64,000 nt of DNA, taken from the NCBI GenBank assembly GCA_028274465.1, contig CM051458.1, positions 105,106,855 through 105,170,854 of the forward strand, in the 5' to 3' direction. Under the pieces are notes generated by a model. The model worked only from the letters and a program-made list of their open reading frames with translations, had not been told where the DNA came from and ran no database searches. Positions 12,501 through 23,833 of the stretch are shown here, one piece after another (position 1 is the stretch's first letter; the number at the start of each line of letters is the position of its first letter). The stretch is from Plantago ovata. Taxonomy: Eukaryota; Streptophyta; Magnoliopsida; Lamiales; Plantaginaceae. The position numbers were made by a program, and so were the translations under genes.

Positions 12501-12936
12501 TAAGCTGGTTAATCTGCTGCTTTTCTGAGCCTGCGACCCAAATGTTAGAAAGATGAGAGAACTATAGGCACCCGGGGATATCAAATTGTTAAACCTGCTA
12601 TTCACGTATATGATACTCACCGAAAATGTCTAGTCTTATCCATGTTATTATAATGTGAACTGATAATTTTCCATTTCAAATTTGAATAGCCTGAACAATA
12701 CCTTTATATTCGTTGCAGAGTGGGACCCATGGGGTGTTCCTGATGACTATGAATGCGAAGTTATTGAGAATGATGCTCCAGTACCCAAACATATCCCCTT
12801 GCACCGACCAGGCCCTCTCCCAGAGGAGTTCTACGAGACTCTTAAATCTGTTCACACAGGGACACTAGAGCAGGTTGTTTCTTCCTCGAAGAAGGAAGCT
12901 CCAGAAATTTCAACCGCGGAATCACAAGCAAAGTAG
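9523..12936 (+). CDS. NDUFA5: NADH dehydrogenase (ubiquinone) 1 alpha subcomplex subunit 5, mitochondrial
   Basis: Accessory subunit of mitochondrial respiratory complex I, in the matrix arm. Two exons, 9523-9841 and 12719-12936, join in phase 1 to 178 residues, the usual length of plant homologues. The sequence follows the family almost without gaps: TTGIVGLDVVPNARE, VPEDEGYRKAVESFT, the cysteine-containing KKLGCGQVEELIEEA block, then after the intron EWDPWGVPDDYECEVIEND. The N-terminus (MFLRRVARP) is basic and amphipathic, like a mitochondrial presequence. The intron is 2,877 bases and contains a complete MITE and three copies of a short repeat. No sign of decay. Confidence 0.97.
10028..10775. 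repeat. Dispersed short repeat inside the NDUFA5 intron
   Basis: Three copies of the core gaatggtgaatctgagaaat (first copy slightly different: gaatggtgaaaccgagaaat) lie near 10038, 10178 and 10747, each followed by similar 'gt..ttagttta' sequence. They look like an old tandem duplication later split by about 450 bases of unrelated DNA between the second and third copies. Confidence 0.6.
11181..11453. mobile_element. Stowaway-like MITE in the NDUFA5 intron
   Basis: Long terminal inverted repeats (left 'cttcatccggaaactt', right reverse complement 'cttcctccggacactt', then both continue ataggttcgcacttt) and TA flanks at 11179-11180 and 11454-11455. The arms stay complementary for about 75 bases, so the transcript would fold into a long hairpin. 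Lies in an intron, so the coding sequence is not affected. Confidence 0.85.
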
Positions 12937-13527
12937 TCAGTTTTCTGAACTGTGTGTTTTGCACCCTACTTCTAATCTGTTGTTTCTTGTTTATGATCAT
13001 GTCTGAAACGTTCTGTCCTTTATGGATAACGCTTTGGTCGTAACGGTAATAATCTCTGTTGAGCCCTTTTCTGGATACAAAACTCTGTCGTTGAACCATT
13101 TTGTTTCTTTTGTTCGAAAAGAGGAGATTGTTGAAAATAATTAGAGTTTATGTAATCATGTCTATGGAATGGGAGTGGCATGTTTATTCTCCTAAAGATG
13201 TAATTTAACACAAGGAATCAAGTTTCAGTATCATTAGATGTTGTGCATTCTCATTCCATCAAAATACAGTAACCCTGAATCACATCTCACAGTTATTGTA
13301 AACCGTAAAGGATTATGTTAAAAACGCCTTACATCTTTAAATGGTACGGAGTAACAATTAAATTCTAACTTTTAGGTCAGTTATAAGCTTCTTTGAATGG
13401 ATTAAAACTTCAAAACAGTTTCTACTCTCATTAACTACAGTAATGAAGTAATGGCATCATCAATCTAGTTTTGTTATAAAGTCCATTGTTACAAAAACAT
13501 AACCATTGCTATACAGATTACATAATA
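12937..13527. other. Intergenic: NDUFA5 3' region and promoter of PMEI-like copy 1
   Basis: The first 250 bases should be NDUFA5 3' UTR and terminator. From about 13420 the sequence (cattaactacagtaatgaag) is homologous to the leaders of the two other inhibitor-like copies, so the promoter was duplicated with the gene. Confidence 0.6.
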
Positions 13528-14119
13528 ATGGGTTATATGCACAAAACCATGCTGAGTTTGTTAATCTCATTTGCTCTCATCTCACTAGCATCATCAACCC
13601 CCTCTCCTTCTCCAACATCTCAAGATGTTAAGAAAGATAAGGATAACTACCTACGTTACCTCTGTGACCAAACCTACAACTGCTACCGAGTGTTGGGAAA
13701 ATATCGTCCTGTTGCATTACAATAAATTCAATGATAAAATCGGTGTCAACTTGACTAGCGTAGCAATTGGCGCCATTAACGTGGCAACCGAAAATGCACA
13801 AATTACGAACGAGATCATTTGAGATTACCTTGCTGATCCTCCACAGGAATATGTAGAAAAATACATCACTTGTGTCAAGAATTACGATGATGTAATTCAT
13901 GGCCTTAGCAAAGTGAAGAGTCATCTTATGTCTTCACCTTTGAGTAGCCACGTTGATGTACCACATCTTGGTAATATCCCAAAGGATTTCAAGGCTTGTA
14001 GAGCTAATGGAGTAAGTCCTATCTGGCACAACGAACAAATGGTTTTGTACATTGAGTTTGCTACAGCTGCTGCAAAAGAGCTTTTGATGAACGAAGAGGA
14101 ACCTCGTGAATTATATTAA
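13528..14119 (+). pseudogene. PMEI/invertase-inhibitor-like gene, copy 1, broken
   Basis: A decayed paralogue of the intact gene at 21893-22492. It begins MGYMHKTMLSLLISF (signal peptide) and keeps the Ser/Pro-rich linker. An extra T near 13681 (aactgctacc against aacgctacc in copy 3) shifts the frame just before the second family cysteine and ends the original frame at 13725. The correct frame continues downstream (TECWENIV, GVNLTSVAIGAI) and then hits a TGA at 13820-13822 where copy 3 has TGG (Trp), after which homology runs on to the normal end (RELY, stop 14117-14119). A frameshift and a nonsense codon make a working protein unlikely. Confidence 0.85.
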
Positions 14120-15510
14120 GGTTTTTTTTTTTTTTTTAATTTATGTTCACAAATTCCAAATATAATATTCTTATATAAAAATGTTCACGCTTCATAACAT
14201 ACATGTTACCTACTCTTATTTAGCTGTCCACAAAAATATAGTAGTATTTAATAGTGGTAACATGAGAAATGAAAATCTTAGTCCTTTTATTCTCTCAAGA
14301 GTTTTTCATTGCTTTTTATTACACCTAAAAAAGAATAATTCAAAGATAACTATTACAAATGGACAAAAATAAAAAAACAAAAATAGAAAAGACTCAAACA
14401 AACCGTCTTTTACAACAATAATCAAGGATGTGCTTGTACAGTTTTCTTTAAGCAATTACGCCCTCTCACTAAAATTACTTGACGCACAAGCTAGCAGTTT
14501 TAGTCGAACTGAAACGGATCCCCGTAAGAAGAAGAGGAAAGCAGATTTTTTTGTGCCTTATCACTAATTCTTAGACCCACATGGAAACAAGCAGTAGCTA
14601 GCCAGATTTTGTTCATGCCCCAAATACAATATTGTAAAGCATTAATTATTCCTCTTCCGCAGTTTACATAAACTTTGATATCGACCTGAGCTGTTCCCAA
14701 TTCTAATGGCTAATGTTTATAAAGTTAGAGGAAGAATTTACTTCATATTAATTCGTGAAAGACGAATTAATATTAATGAGACAAGTAAAATTCCTAATGA
14801 GATGTGAAACATAATCACAAAATATATGGGCTTCGACACGGATCACCGTTGCATGTCGGCCTCATCCACTCTCATAAGATTGAACATCATTACCTCGGAA
14901 AATTGGAGGAAGCAAGAGGTTGAAGAACGACTGCAGCTTTTCTTTAGGTTTCGTGAATGGCTGATTCAAGAAAGAAACATATTCTTTTTTTATTTTTATG
15001 GAAGGAAATGATTTTTACATTTAAAATACTTGGCCGTGTTGATAAAGAAATTGGACATGCCCTGTTTTTTAAAAGACTTGGGTTGAAATGATATCACAAA
15101 TTTGAATTCGATAAGTTTAGACTGTTAAAAAATTTAGCCAAAATATAAGGTCGAGTCTCACAGTTACCATGAATCGCAGAGAATTACGCTAAAACACCTT
15201 AAATCAAAATAATTTGAATTCCATGGTGGGGAGTCATAAGGTGGTGCAGCGCGAGAAATAAGATGATTTAAAATGTTTGTATAATAGTATTGCAGAAGTA
15301 ATTGTAATATTTGCCGTTTAAAAAAAAAAAAAAAAAAAAAAAACCAAATTCCTAATGTTTGGATTCAATTGCTCAAAACCTCCTATTAACTACAGTGATA
15401 AATGTTAGACTTAATAGTAATGACTAATGACATTAACTACCAAACTCTAGCTAGTTCCATACATAAGGTTGGAATAAAGGCCACATTGTCATAGACAAAA
15501 CATATAACCA
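14120..15510. other. Intergenic between PMEI-like copies 1 and 2
   Basis: AT-rich spacer. A minus-strand open frame at 14500-14700 (66 codons) matches nothing I recognise and has no clear splice partners. The distal part holds a SINE 3' end with a 24-base poly-A (15229-15343), then the duplicated promoter of copy 2 from about 15380. Confidence 0.55.
15229..15343 (+). mobile_element. SINE-like 3' end with poly-A tail
   Basis: Ends in gccgttt plus 24 A (15320-15343). The body (ataaggtggtgc ... gtaattgtaatattt) matches another copy at 54343-54468 and, more distantly, the complete-looking SINE on the minus strand at 51140-51285. Only the 3' part is recognised here; the Pol III boxes are not seen. 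Confidence 0.6.
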
Positions 15511-15525
15511 TTGCATGCAATAGTG

Positions 15526-16163
15526 GGTTACATGCACAATACCATGTTGAGTTTGCTAATCTCATTTGCTCTAATCTTTCTAGCATCATCAACCCCTTCT
15601 CCTTCTCCAAGCCCTTATCCTTCTCCTTTTCCAGCCCCTACTCCTTCTCCAATGTCACAAGATGTTAACAAAGATATGGACAACTACCTACGGTACATAT
15701 GTACCCAAACTACACAATGCCGCCGAGTGTTGGGAAGATATCGTCAGTCTCATCACGATAAATTCAACGAAGTTGCAACCGGTGTCAACTTGATAAGCGT
15801 AGCGTTTGGGGCCATTGACGTGGCAAGTGAAAACGCACAAATTACGAACGAGGTAATACCTCGATGGTCCTCCACATGAAGATGTAGATAAATACATCAC
15901 TTGTGTCAATAATTGCGATCGATGTAATTTATTTCCTTGGCAAAGTGAAGAGTGATCTTATGTCTTCACCTTTGAGCATGAACTTTGTTGTACCAGTCTA
16001 CCAGAGCTTGGTAATATTCTAAATGATTTCAAGCCTTGTAGAGACTAGTGGAGTAATTCCTAGCTGGTACAACGAACGTATAGTTTTGGATATTGAGTTT
16101 GCTACTGCTGCTGCAAAAGAGCTTCTGACGAATGGAGGAGAGGAACCCCGTGGATTATATTAG
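15526..16163 (+). pseudogene. PMEI/invertase-inhibitor-like gene, copy 2, broken
   Basis: Second paralogue, starting MGYMHN in copy 1 numbering (here read VGYMHNTMLSLL, with possible ATGs at 15511, 15532 and 15544). It has a longer Pro/Ser linker than the others. It shares with copy 1 the extra base before the second cysteine, but a one-base loss about 30 bases later (cgtcag against cgtccag) restores the frame, so about 11 residues (CRRVLGRYR region) are read out of frame and normal sequence (QSHHDKFN, TGVNLIS) resumes. A deletion near 15855, where copy 3 encodes IIWDYLDD, then leads to the stop at 15877-15879. Homology continues with more indels to the family end (GLY, stop 16161-16163). Confidence 0.83.
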
Positions 16164-17703
16164 GGGGGTGTTTGTAAGGGGTCTTTATGTTCACAAATTT
16201 GAAATAAATTTTGTTATATAAAAATTTCATATGATTCATGTTACATATACGTTTAATTTACTTAAGTTCGGCGAACTGAACTGAATAGAACTTAATGAAG
16301 AACTGAACGGTATGAACTGAACTTATTATTTGTAGTATAAAATATTACTATTAAACAATTCTGAATTAAACTTAAAATAATCATGAGAACCTTAGTTGTT
16401 GGTAAAAATATTATCATTTTAATAGTGGTGACATATATGGGAATAAAAATCTTACTCCTATTTCCTCAACATCTTCACATTACTGTACTAAAAAATGTTG
16501 TTAGCATAAGCACTATTTTCAGCATATCGTATTCTACTACTGTATCTGCATATTTTGCATAAGACATTGCCTTTAATTTAAGCATGTACTAGTGATTCAA
16601 AAAAATTATCAATTGGCATGGACCAGAGTCTAATAATCCCAATATCCCATTTAGGCTCCAAAACAGGTCGGATACCGTATCCATACCCGTTAACATATCG
16701 AGTTAATACCGTGCCCGACCCATAAATAATTATACTCACCCAACCCATTAGCATGCATGTAAAAAGCTGCAAATCATAAAACACCTACTGATAGCAACAC
16801 GGTTTACATTTCTGCCATTCTTGAGAGTTAAAACCACAAATATTAGTTCTTAGATAGAGAGAGGCATTCCCTTACTTACTGTTTATGTCAGCTAACAAAA
16901 GATTTAAAGGCCTCAGGTTTCTTCTACAAGAACCTAACAGAAGACCAAGTCCTGCATGCATTCTTCAGTAGTACTTCAAGAACATGTAGTCAGGGCAATT
17001 GCACAGCTAAACAAAACGCCATCGATCATTTTTATCTGCACCAGATGTAAAAAATGTTGATTAATTAAGACCAGGCAGCATACATAGTATGCAAGCATGA
17101 AAATCCATATATAATGGGAAAAAAAAGAAAAAGAAATGAACATAAATAAAATTTGTTGGCCAGATGCAAAATCTATCTGATTCGATAGCAAATCTAGGCT
17201 CACAGGTAAATCACATACAACAAGTTCAATCTTAATCCTCACAGTCACACACAGACATAAATACATACAATGAAAGAAGAAGACCTAGTAATATGAGTTT
17301 ACAAGCTTCAGTTTCTAACATTTTTCAACAACTTAACAGTGAAGGTTGATATAACTAGACAGTATAATAACCTCATGTGATCGATGAACGTGCAATTCCT
17401 TTTGTATTAACCAAACAGCTCATCAGAAGATGCACATCTTACTCTCACTATAAGAAAGATTCAGTTACAAGATGACCAAGTTATGACAACTAACTATTAA
17501 CTAGTTTTTCATAAACTTTAATCAAAGATGACACAAACTGGTGGACAGATAAAAACGCTATAATAGCATATTACTTATCATATTTCAGTCCATCCCTAAG
17601 AAACATGTAAATATAGGCGAATAGATAATCATATGAATAGTGCATATTTAAAGAAGCCAATTCACAAAACTGCAGTGACTTGAAAGGGATGAGAAAGAAA
17701 CAA
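16164..17703. other. Intergenic region
   Basis: AT-rich spacer. 16260-16330 has 'aactgaac' simple sequence; 16620-16750 has a GC-richer patch with 'ccgtatccatacccgtt' that resembles an old retroelement remnant. The part next to 17704 is the 3' flank of the TPR/F-box gene. No gene recognised. Confidence 0.5.
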
Positions 17704-20700
17704 TTACCACAGGACTGGCTTGATCCAAACTGGCAGAAAATAGTACATCATGCGCGAGAATTCCATTTCAACCAGAGGACGCACAGTATGGTTGTCAAAA
17801 CAATAGACACCAATATCATACGATTTAGGAACTGGAAAGTCTCTCTGAAAATATCGTTCAGTTAACTCATAGTGTTCATCAGTGAAATAGACACAGTTTG
17901 TAGTGCACTCTGGGTTATCAGACCCACAGATGGCGAAAGACTGATTGTTTCCAACAAAAACAGACCAGTCACCCAAACTCTTCACCTCCTCCCACTTCTT
18001 AGCATGTGTATCTAGCCTGTGAACTGTAAAACTCAATGTTCTATAATGGACTGAGTCAGGGTACTTCTGCATGTGTCTAGCTATCACAAAAATTTGACCA
18101 CCAATCTCTAAAATATAAGCAGGGCAATGTTCCTTGCCCTTATGGGTCTCAACCAGTGTTGGTACAGATATTTTCTTCAAGTACTTTCCATTTGAATCAC
18201 AAATCACGACATCTCCACAACTGAGAAGGACGTAAAACTTTCGGCCAAAGTACATTGCATCTTCTACAGGACTAGTATCATATTGTAGTGAAACCCATCC
18301 TTCATCTCCTGGCTTTGTGAAATTCAAATGTCCGAATATAAAAGCAGCAAGTACCATGCAATCACCGGAAAGTGGATCAGATGATAGAATAACCCTGTAT
18401 ACATAATCATCGCGAAAAGTAATAGGATTGATAGTCACAGTCCCAAAATCTGGACATTTATGTATCGGTGGGAGCAAAATCCGAGTACGTGACAAAGGAT
18501 CAATCAAATGCATTTGGCGCTCAAGATCCAGTGTAACCAACCAACTATGAGATGAACCCCAGCAACGTGCCTTACGTATCTCTGGGAGGTAAATCTCATA
18601 GACTCGCTCATTGAAAGGACTATAAAATCTACGCACATCACGTTCTTGTGCCTCTGGTAGCAATACCCATGGGAGCAGTGAGCATGGATTCTTTTGGTTC
18701 TCAAGGAAAGATACACGCCATGGTTTGCAAACCATGCCAAAATTAACATAGTCTTCAGCAAAGTGAAGTCTCCTTGCCATAAGCATTAGAATATCAATGG
18801 GAAGTTTAGACCAAGCTGCCAGCTGGGGAATCACATAAAAACAATTGCATGTGTAAAGATGTAGCACAGCAGAGTTAAGTTCTATAAGCAATAAATTACA
18901 TTTCTAATCCAGATAGTTAACAAGTCTACCAATTCCAGAATTTATTGTGCATATGTTAATGCATATTGACAAGCTATTCAATTCATTATGGGGATAACTT
19001 TTTAGGAGATGGAATAACTATAAATTATCCATGTAAAACCGATTTTAAAAATCTTCTACTTTAGAAATGTTGTAAGACAATGTTACCAGTGAGTTCTCTG
19101 AATCAAAGTATCAACTAGTTAATCTACAAGATATGCTTGGTTCTGCATTTTTTTTAACAGACATGTTAGATTAAAAAGCTTTTGACACATGATTACAGCA
19201 AACAAATGGACATCAAACCTCAGATGTTGGCTCAACCTCGGACCCTTCAGCTGCACCCGTTCCCTGTTTCAGTTGACACTCATCAATTTCTTGGGCTAAC
19301 TCTTTCAGGGCCTCATTGTCCGGGTACACCTGGAGGCCTTTAGAACAATGAAGTTTGGCTTGATCCAACAGGCCAAGGGCCAGCGATGCTTTGACAACCC
19401 GGTAATAAACCTATATAAAACATACAGGATGATCACACAGCTGTTAGTAACTGAATAGAGAAATGCAGTACAACCAACAGTCTAAGAAAATTAATATATA
19501 AGCACATGGTAACCTTAACATTTGTGGAACAGAGTTGAAGCGCCATTTTAGCATCCCAATAAGCTCTTCTGTAGTTCCTCAAGTAAAGATGCACTTGAGA
19601 CCTGTTGGAATAGAAAACAGAAGTCGTCTCCGAATCATCCTTGGAGTCGTGAAGAATAGCCAGGGAATACAAACCCAGAGCATCGGGGTAGTACTTGCTC
19701 CCCTTTAGCACACACTCATTTCCTCGTTCCTGTAATGTAATGTAACATGGCATTCATTACATAAAAACACAACCTAGATAAACTATAACAAACCATAACC
19801 ATAATAAACAGCTAGCTACAGCAGTAACATAAAGACCAACCTACATAAACCATAACCATTAAGCTACAGCACAAACATAAAGACAACCTAGATAAACCAT
19901 AACCATTAAGCTAGCTACATCACAAACATAAAGACAACCTAGATAAACCATAACCATTAAGCTACAGCACAACAACCTAGATAAACCATAACCATTAAGT
20001 TAGCTACAGCAGAAACATAAAGACAACCTAGATAAACCATAACCAAAAGCTACAGCAGAAACACTGCTAAGCCCTTACCATAAAGCGACAGAAGAAAGAG
20101 TACACTCTTTTTACATGGAAGCAAAAGTATATACTCATCTGTTTTTTTATTCTATACGTTTGTTTTGTTGACTTTTTTAGGCTAGTTTGACCTTCGATAA
20201 ATCATAAATTAAACCGTAATAAAATTATACGAAGTATTATGAAAATAGAGTGACTAGACTTTCATATATAATATCATTTCACATTTTATTTTTACGATTT
20301 AATTTAAGATTTATTGAAAAAAAGTAAACAAAACAAATGTGTAGAATAAAAAAAAATAGATGAGTAACATAACCTCAAGTAAGATAACACGAATAATACA
20401 AACAAACAAACAGTTAAGAATCTTATTTTCCAATAATAACTCCTACACTACCGATTAGCTAACAAAACACAACCATCACAGTTTACAGCTAGATAAAACA
20501 GGAGATGCTTTCATGTTCCAGAAACAGAGTACTAAATACATTTTTACATTTACAAGCAAGGAAGCTACAACTTGGACACTTAAAGAAAATCATTAGAAAA
20601 GAGACAACATAATAAACAACTCCTAAAATGTAGGGAGATGATTAGTTTACTTGTATGAAAAATGTAAAAGGAAATAGTATTAAATGCTAGCTAGCAGTAG

Positions 20701-20732
20701 AATAATTATACCTTGAACTTGAGAGCAGCCAT
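17704..20732 (-). CDS. Predicted TPR-F-box-DUF295 fusion protein
   Basis: Four minus-strand exons, 20732-20712, 19729-19514, 19410-19219 and 18822-17704, have GT/AG junctions, all in phase 0, giving 515 residues. Residues 1-125 are a three-repeat TPR domain close to plant TTC4 co-chaperones; the five carboxylate-clamp residues that bind the EEVD tail of HSP70/HSP90 are present (K7, N11, N49, K79, R83). After a short linker comes an F-box (WSKLPIDILMLMARRLHF, from residue 147), the SKP1-binding motif, then a DUF295/KIB-type C-terminal domain (about 290-490). Known of the families: TPR clamps dock chaperones and F-box proteins select SCF substrates; combining them is inference. The TTC4 C-terminal domain is absent. 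Alternative: two genes, with the F-box gene starting at its own ATG (18891) inside the third intron; RNA is needed to decide. The first intron holds a MITE and a minisatellite. Confidence 0.78.
19771..20072. repeat. Minisatellite in the first intron of the TPR/F-box gene
   Basis: About six uneven units of 38-66 bases, each containing acctagataaaccataacca and 'agctacagca', mostly followed by 'aacataaagac'. Units begin near 19771, 19840, 19886, 19937, 19975 and 20025. Length differences come from optional 'gctagcta' and 'aacataaagac' pieces. Confidence 0.75.
20134..20364. mobile_element. Stowaway-like MITE (ctcatctg family)
   Basis: Inverted ends ctcatctgttttttta and 'aatagatgag' with TA on each side (20132-20133 and 20365-20366). 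The arms contain tgttttgttgactttttta and its reverse complement. A second member is at 56552-56797. Confidence 0.82.
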
Positions 20733-21382
20733 TACTTGGAAAGTGTGGAAGAAGAAGAAACCCTAGTCACTCTGTAGTCAGCTCAGCTCACTAGTCATCA
20801 CTGTTGAATTGAACTTGATTGCTGACTTTAAGGAAACCTTTTGGGAGGATTTCGATCCGTTGATCTGTTCGTCTCATCCAATGGCTATAAAGTAATCTTT
20901 AATTAATCAACTCAAGTTGGGCCTCCTGCAGATCTACGGTTGGGCCTCAAGAATATGCCCATTCGGCCCATGGGAATTCATATAGTTGGGGGCTTGTGAT
21001 CCATTAATAACCCGGGTCATTCACATCGGTCCAAACAGGGCGAAACTAGGATTTTTTATTGATCCGTGTGCAATTCTACCTATTCTTTTTCTCTCTTTTC
21101 TTTTCAATTCAGTTTAAATATTATTTATGCAATTAAATATTTTTACATCTCTTACACATAGGCTAATCATTAACATTATTAATTTTTGTGCCACAAGCTA
21201 AAACTTTAAATAAATAAAAATAGAGGAAGTAGAAAGATCGAGAATGGTTAAAAAAAAATTGTTAAGAGTTTGTACGGGTCTATAAAAACAGCCAAAATTT
21301 TAATTTGAGAAGATAATTTGTTCTTAGATGACTAAATGCGTCACAAATAGAAAAATAAAGTTCATACGACAGAAATGAAGTA

Positions 21383-21607
21383 CTCCCTCCCTCCGTTCTC
21401 TTAGTAGTTTCCTAATTGAGTTTTTTCGGTCACTAACTTTCAACTTTGATTTTCAATTACTCTTAAATTATAATGATAAAGTATGTAACGAAATTATATT
21501 ATGAAAATTTAGAACCCTAAATTTTCATAATATAATTTCGTTACATACTTTATCATTATAGTTGAAAAAGTAATAAGAATAAAAATATGAAGTTTGAGAG
21601 ACCGAAG
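21383..21607. mobile_element. Stowaway-like MITE, degenerate right end
   Basis: Left end ctccctccctccgttctc after TA (21381-21382). The central arms are almost perfectly complementary (aaattttcataatataattt and flanking bases), while the right terminus is decayed ('gagaccgaag' before TA at 21608-21609). Same family as 6841-7084. Confidence 0.75.
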
Positions 21608-21830
21608 TACCTAATAGTTAATACTAATTCGTGATCTAATTTATTATCGGTCAATGCACAGTTCAAAATAAAAAATCCACTTCCGCACCCTCTCCCAAAC
21701 ACTCCGAAACTTCTTTCAATTGCTAATTAGAACTTAAAAGGAGTTTCTACTTTCTATTAACTACAGTAATAAATGCTAGACTTAGAAGTAATGACATTAA
21801 TTAGCTATCAATCTTGTTCTAGTTCTAGTG

Positions 21831-21838
21831 TATATATA
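21831..21838 (+). promoter_or_regulatory. Candidate TATA box of PMEI-like copy 3
   Basis: TATATATA about 62 bases before the start codon of the intact copy. The matching stretch of copies 1 and 2 has lost a clear TATA run ('tttgttataaag' and 'acataaggttggaata' respectively), so their promoters may have weakened as well. Confidence 0.5.
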
Positions 21839-21892
21839 GGTTGAAAATCAGGGCCATTGTTATAGACAAAACTTACAAAACCATATTACATA

Positions 21893-22492
21893 ATGGGATA
21901 CATCCAGAAAACCATGTTGAGTTTGTTAATCCCATTTGCTCTAATCTCACTAGCATCATCATCAACAACCCCTTCTCCTTCTTCTCCAACATCTCAAGAT
22001 ATCTGGAAAGATACGGACACCTACCTACGTTACCTCTGTAACCAAACTCACAACGCTACCGAGTGTTGGGAAGATATCGTCCAGTCTCATTACGATAAAT
22101 TCAACGATACAACCGGTGTCAACTTGACTAGCGTAGCAATTGTAGCTATCGACGTGGCATTTGAAAACGCAAAACTTACATACAATATTATCTGGGATTA
22201 CCTTGATGATCCTCCGGTACAGGAAAATGTAGACAATTACATCACTTGTATCAATAATTACGATGATGTAATGCATGACCTTAATATGGTCAAAGATATG
22301 ATTTCTTCACCTTGGAGGAGGTACTTAGTTGTTCGAGAGCTTGGTTATATCATATATGATTTCCAGGCTTGTATAGACAGTGGAGTAGGTCCTATATGGT
22401 ACAATGAACATATGGTATTGGACATTGAATTTGCTACAGCTGCAGCAAAAGAGCTTTTGAAGATGGGAGTGGCACCTCCTGAATTATATTAA
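21893..22492 (+). CDS. Plant invertase/pectin methylesterase inhibitor-like secreted protein, copy 3 (intact)
   Basis: Single-exon gene of 199 residues. A hydrophobic signal peptide (residues about 8-24) is followed by a Ser/Thr/Pro linker and a helical domain with four cysteines, C49, C58, C119 and C160. The C-x8-C pair and the closing alanine-rich helix (IEFATAAAKELL) fit the PMEI/invertase-inhibitor fold, where the cysteines form two disulphides. N50, N54, N71 and N77 sit in N-glycosylation sequons, consistent with an apoplastic protein. Members block pectin methylesterase or acid invertase; which one, if either, cannot be told here. The sequence is divergent, so the family call rests on cysteine spacing and layout. 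An alternative start is the Met at residue 8. Copies 1 and 2 upstream are pseudogenes of the same array, separated from it by the TPR/F-box gene. Confidence 0.82.
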   Translation: MGYIQKTMLSLLIPFALISLASSSTTPSPSSPTSQDIWKDTDTYLRYLCNQTHNATECWEDIVQSHYDKFNDTTGVNLTSVAIVAIDVAFENAKLTYNIIWDYLDDPPVQENVDNYITCINNYDDVMHDLNMVKDMISSPWRRYLVVRELGYIIYDFQACIDSGVGPIWYNEHMVLDIEFATAAAKELLKMGVAPPELY

Positions 22493-23207
22493 AGGGTTGC
22501 ATATGTTTGTAAGGCTTCTTATGTTCACAAATTTGAAATAAATTTATTACATAGTAGTTTGGTCTAATTTGGTCTAAATATAAATGAACTTAACTTATTT
22601 ATTTGTAATATAAGAAACAACTAAATAAATTTAAAGTAACTGTTTTTTTTAGACGAAGAGAGAGTAGATCTAGTCTTGCTCCATATCTTTATCTCTAATT
22701 GAACACGCTTATAGTAGTTAATGTTTGGGCTTCATTTAGCTAGTTTCTTAGTTCTAAATTAGTCACTATTTTATCTTTCCATTAATAAGAGCCTACTATC
22801 CACGTCTCAACCTCTCATCTAATTGATCTCACCAAACACATTCTGAAAAAGCCCGCAGACTTCTTTTCCTTTTTACTTTTAATAACTATCAAGGTCTCTT
22901 CGCCCCAATAGATTTAAATTGATCTGAACTAAATTTAGTGAACGTAAACTAAATTGCGAATTTATCTGATAATATTTAAAAACAAGTAAGTATATATGAA
23001 TTAATTTTCATGAATTTTTACTGATTCGATCTGAATCTACGTTGTTGTTTATTTAGACGAGAAAAACATGACCCAAACTCATTATAAATCTAGCTAATAA
23101 ACCAAAATTGTAATCCTTTTTCTATTTCATACCTTTGCCACAATTTAATTTAGTTGCTATTCATGTCTCAACCCCCATTAACTAATTTATAACCCTTTTA
23201 AATATGA

Positions 23208-23412
23208 ATATCATACGGTCTTTGAAACCGCGCGAGTTTTCTTCACTTTTACCCTTATATATCCAACGCTCGTTGAAACCCTTGCGAGTTTTCTTTTCTT
23301 TACTCTTATATATCACACACTCTATGAAATCCTGCGAATTTCTTTCCTTTTACTCTTATATACCAAACACTCTTCGAAACCCGCGAGTTTTCTTTCCTTC
23401 TACTCTCATATA
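23208..23412. repeat. Minisatellite, four units of about 50-56 bp
   Basis: Units contain gaaacccgcgagttttcttt and 'cttttactcttatata' with small changes (gaaaccgcgcgag, gaaacccttgcgag, gaaatcctgcgaa, gaaacccgcgag). It stays open in one frame for 69 codons by chance because the unit lacks stops; the peptide is not taken as real. Confidence 0.75.
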
Positions 23413-23833
23413 ACTAACTAATCAATCTCCTTTGGTCCATATAAATTTGAACTAAACAGAACTAAACTTAATGAATGTGAAATCGTGAACTAAATCGAAT
23501 TGAACTTATTTGGTGGTATATAAAACAACTAAACACATTGAAACTAAATCTAATAAATTTGATATGAACATACTCTATTTTTCAATACGAATAAAACATA
23601 AAAAAAAAAAACTCATATAATCTACCTAATAAACTGAATTATATTATTTTCTTCCCAAAATTGTAAACCTATTCCATTTTAGACCTTTTAGTATTTTCCA
23701 GATCCAGAGGGGTACTCCTAGTCCTAGTATATTATTATTATCATTATGTTGATGATTAGAAAGTTCGAGAATGGGTGACCCTTAATAAAGACATAACCGG
23801 AGAGTATTTAAACTAATCATCATAATAAATTAA

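Larger units (their letters stand above)
20733..21892. other. Intergenic between the TPR/F-box gene and PMEI-like copy 3
   Basis: Contains the divergent promoters of both genes. 21120-21230 is similar to 63720-63830 (aaactttaaataaataaaa followed by 'gaggaagta'), pointing to a shared short element. A MITE is at 21383-21607. From about 21750 the sequence is homologous to the leaders of the two other inhibitor-like copies. Confidence 0.6.

Noticed and set aside
14500-14700. Minus-strand open frame of 66 codons
   Set aside because: No recognisable family, no splice partners or promoter; could be a relic, not supported as a gene.
23204-23413. Plus-strand open frame of 69 codons
   Set aside because: It is the translation of a fourfold minisatellite.
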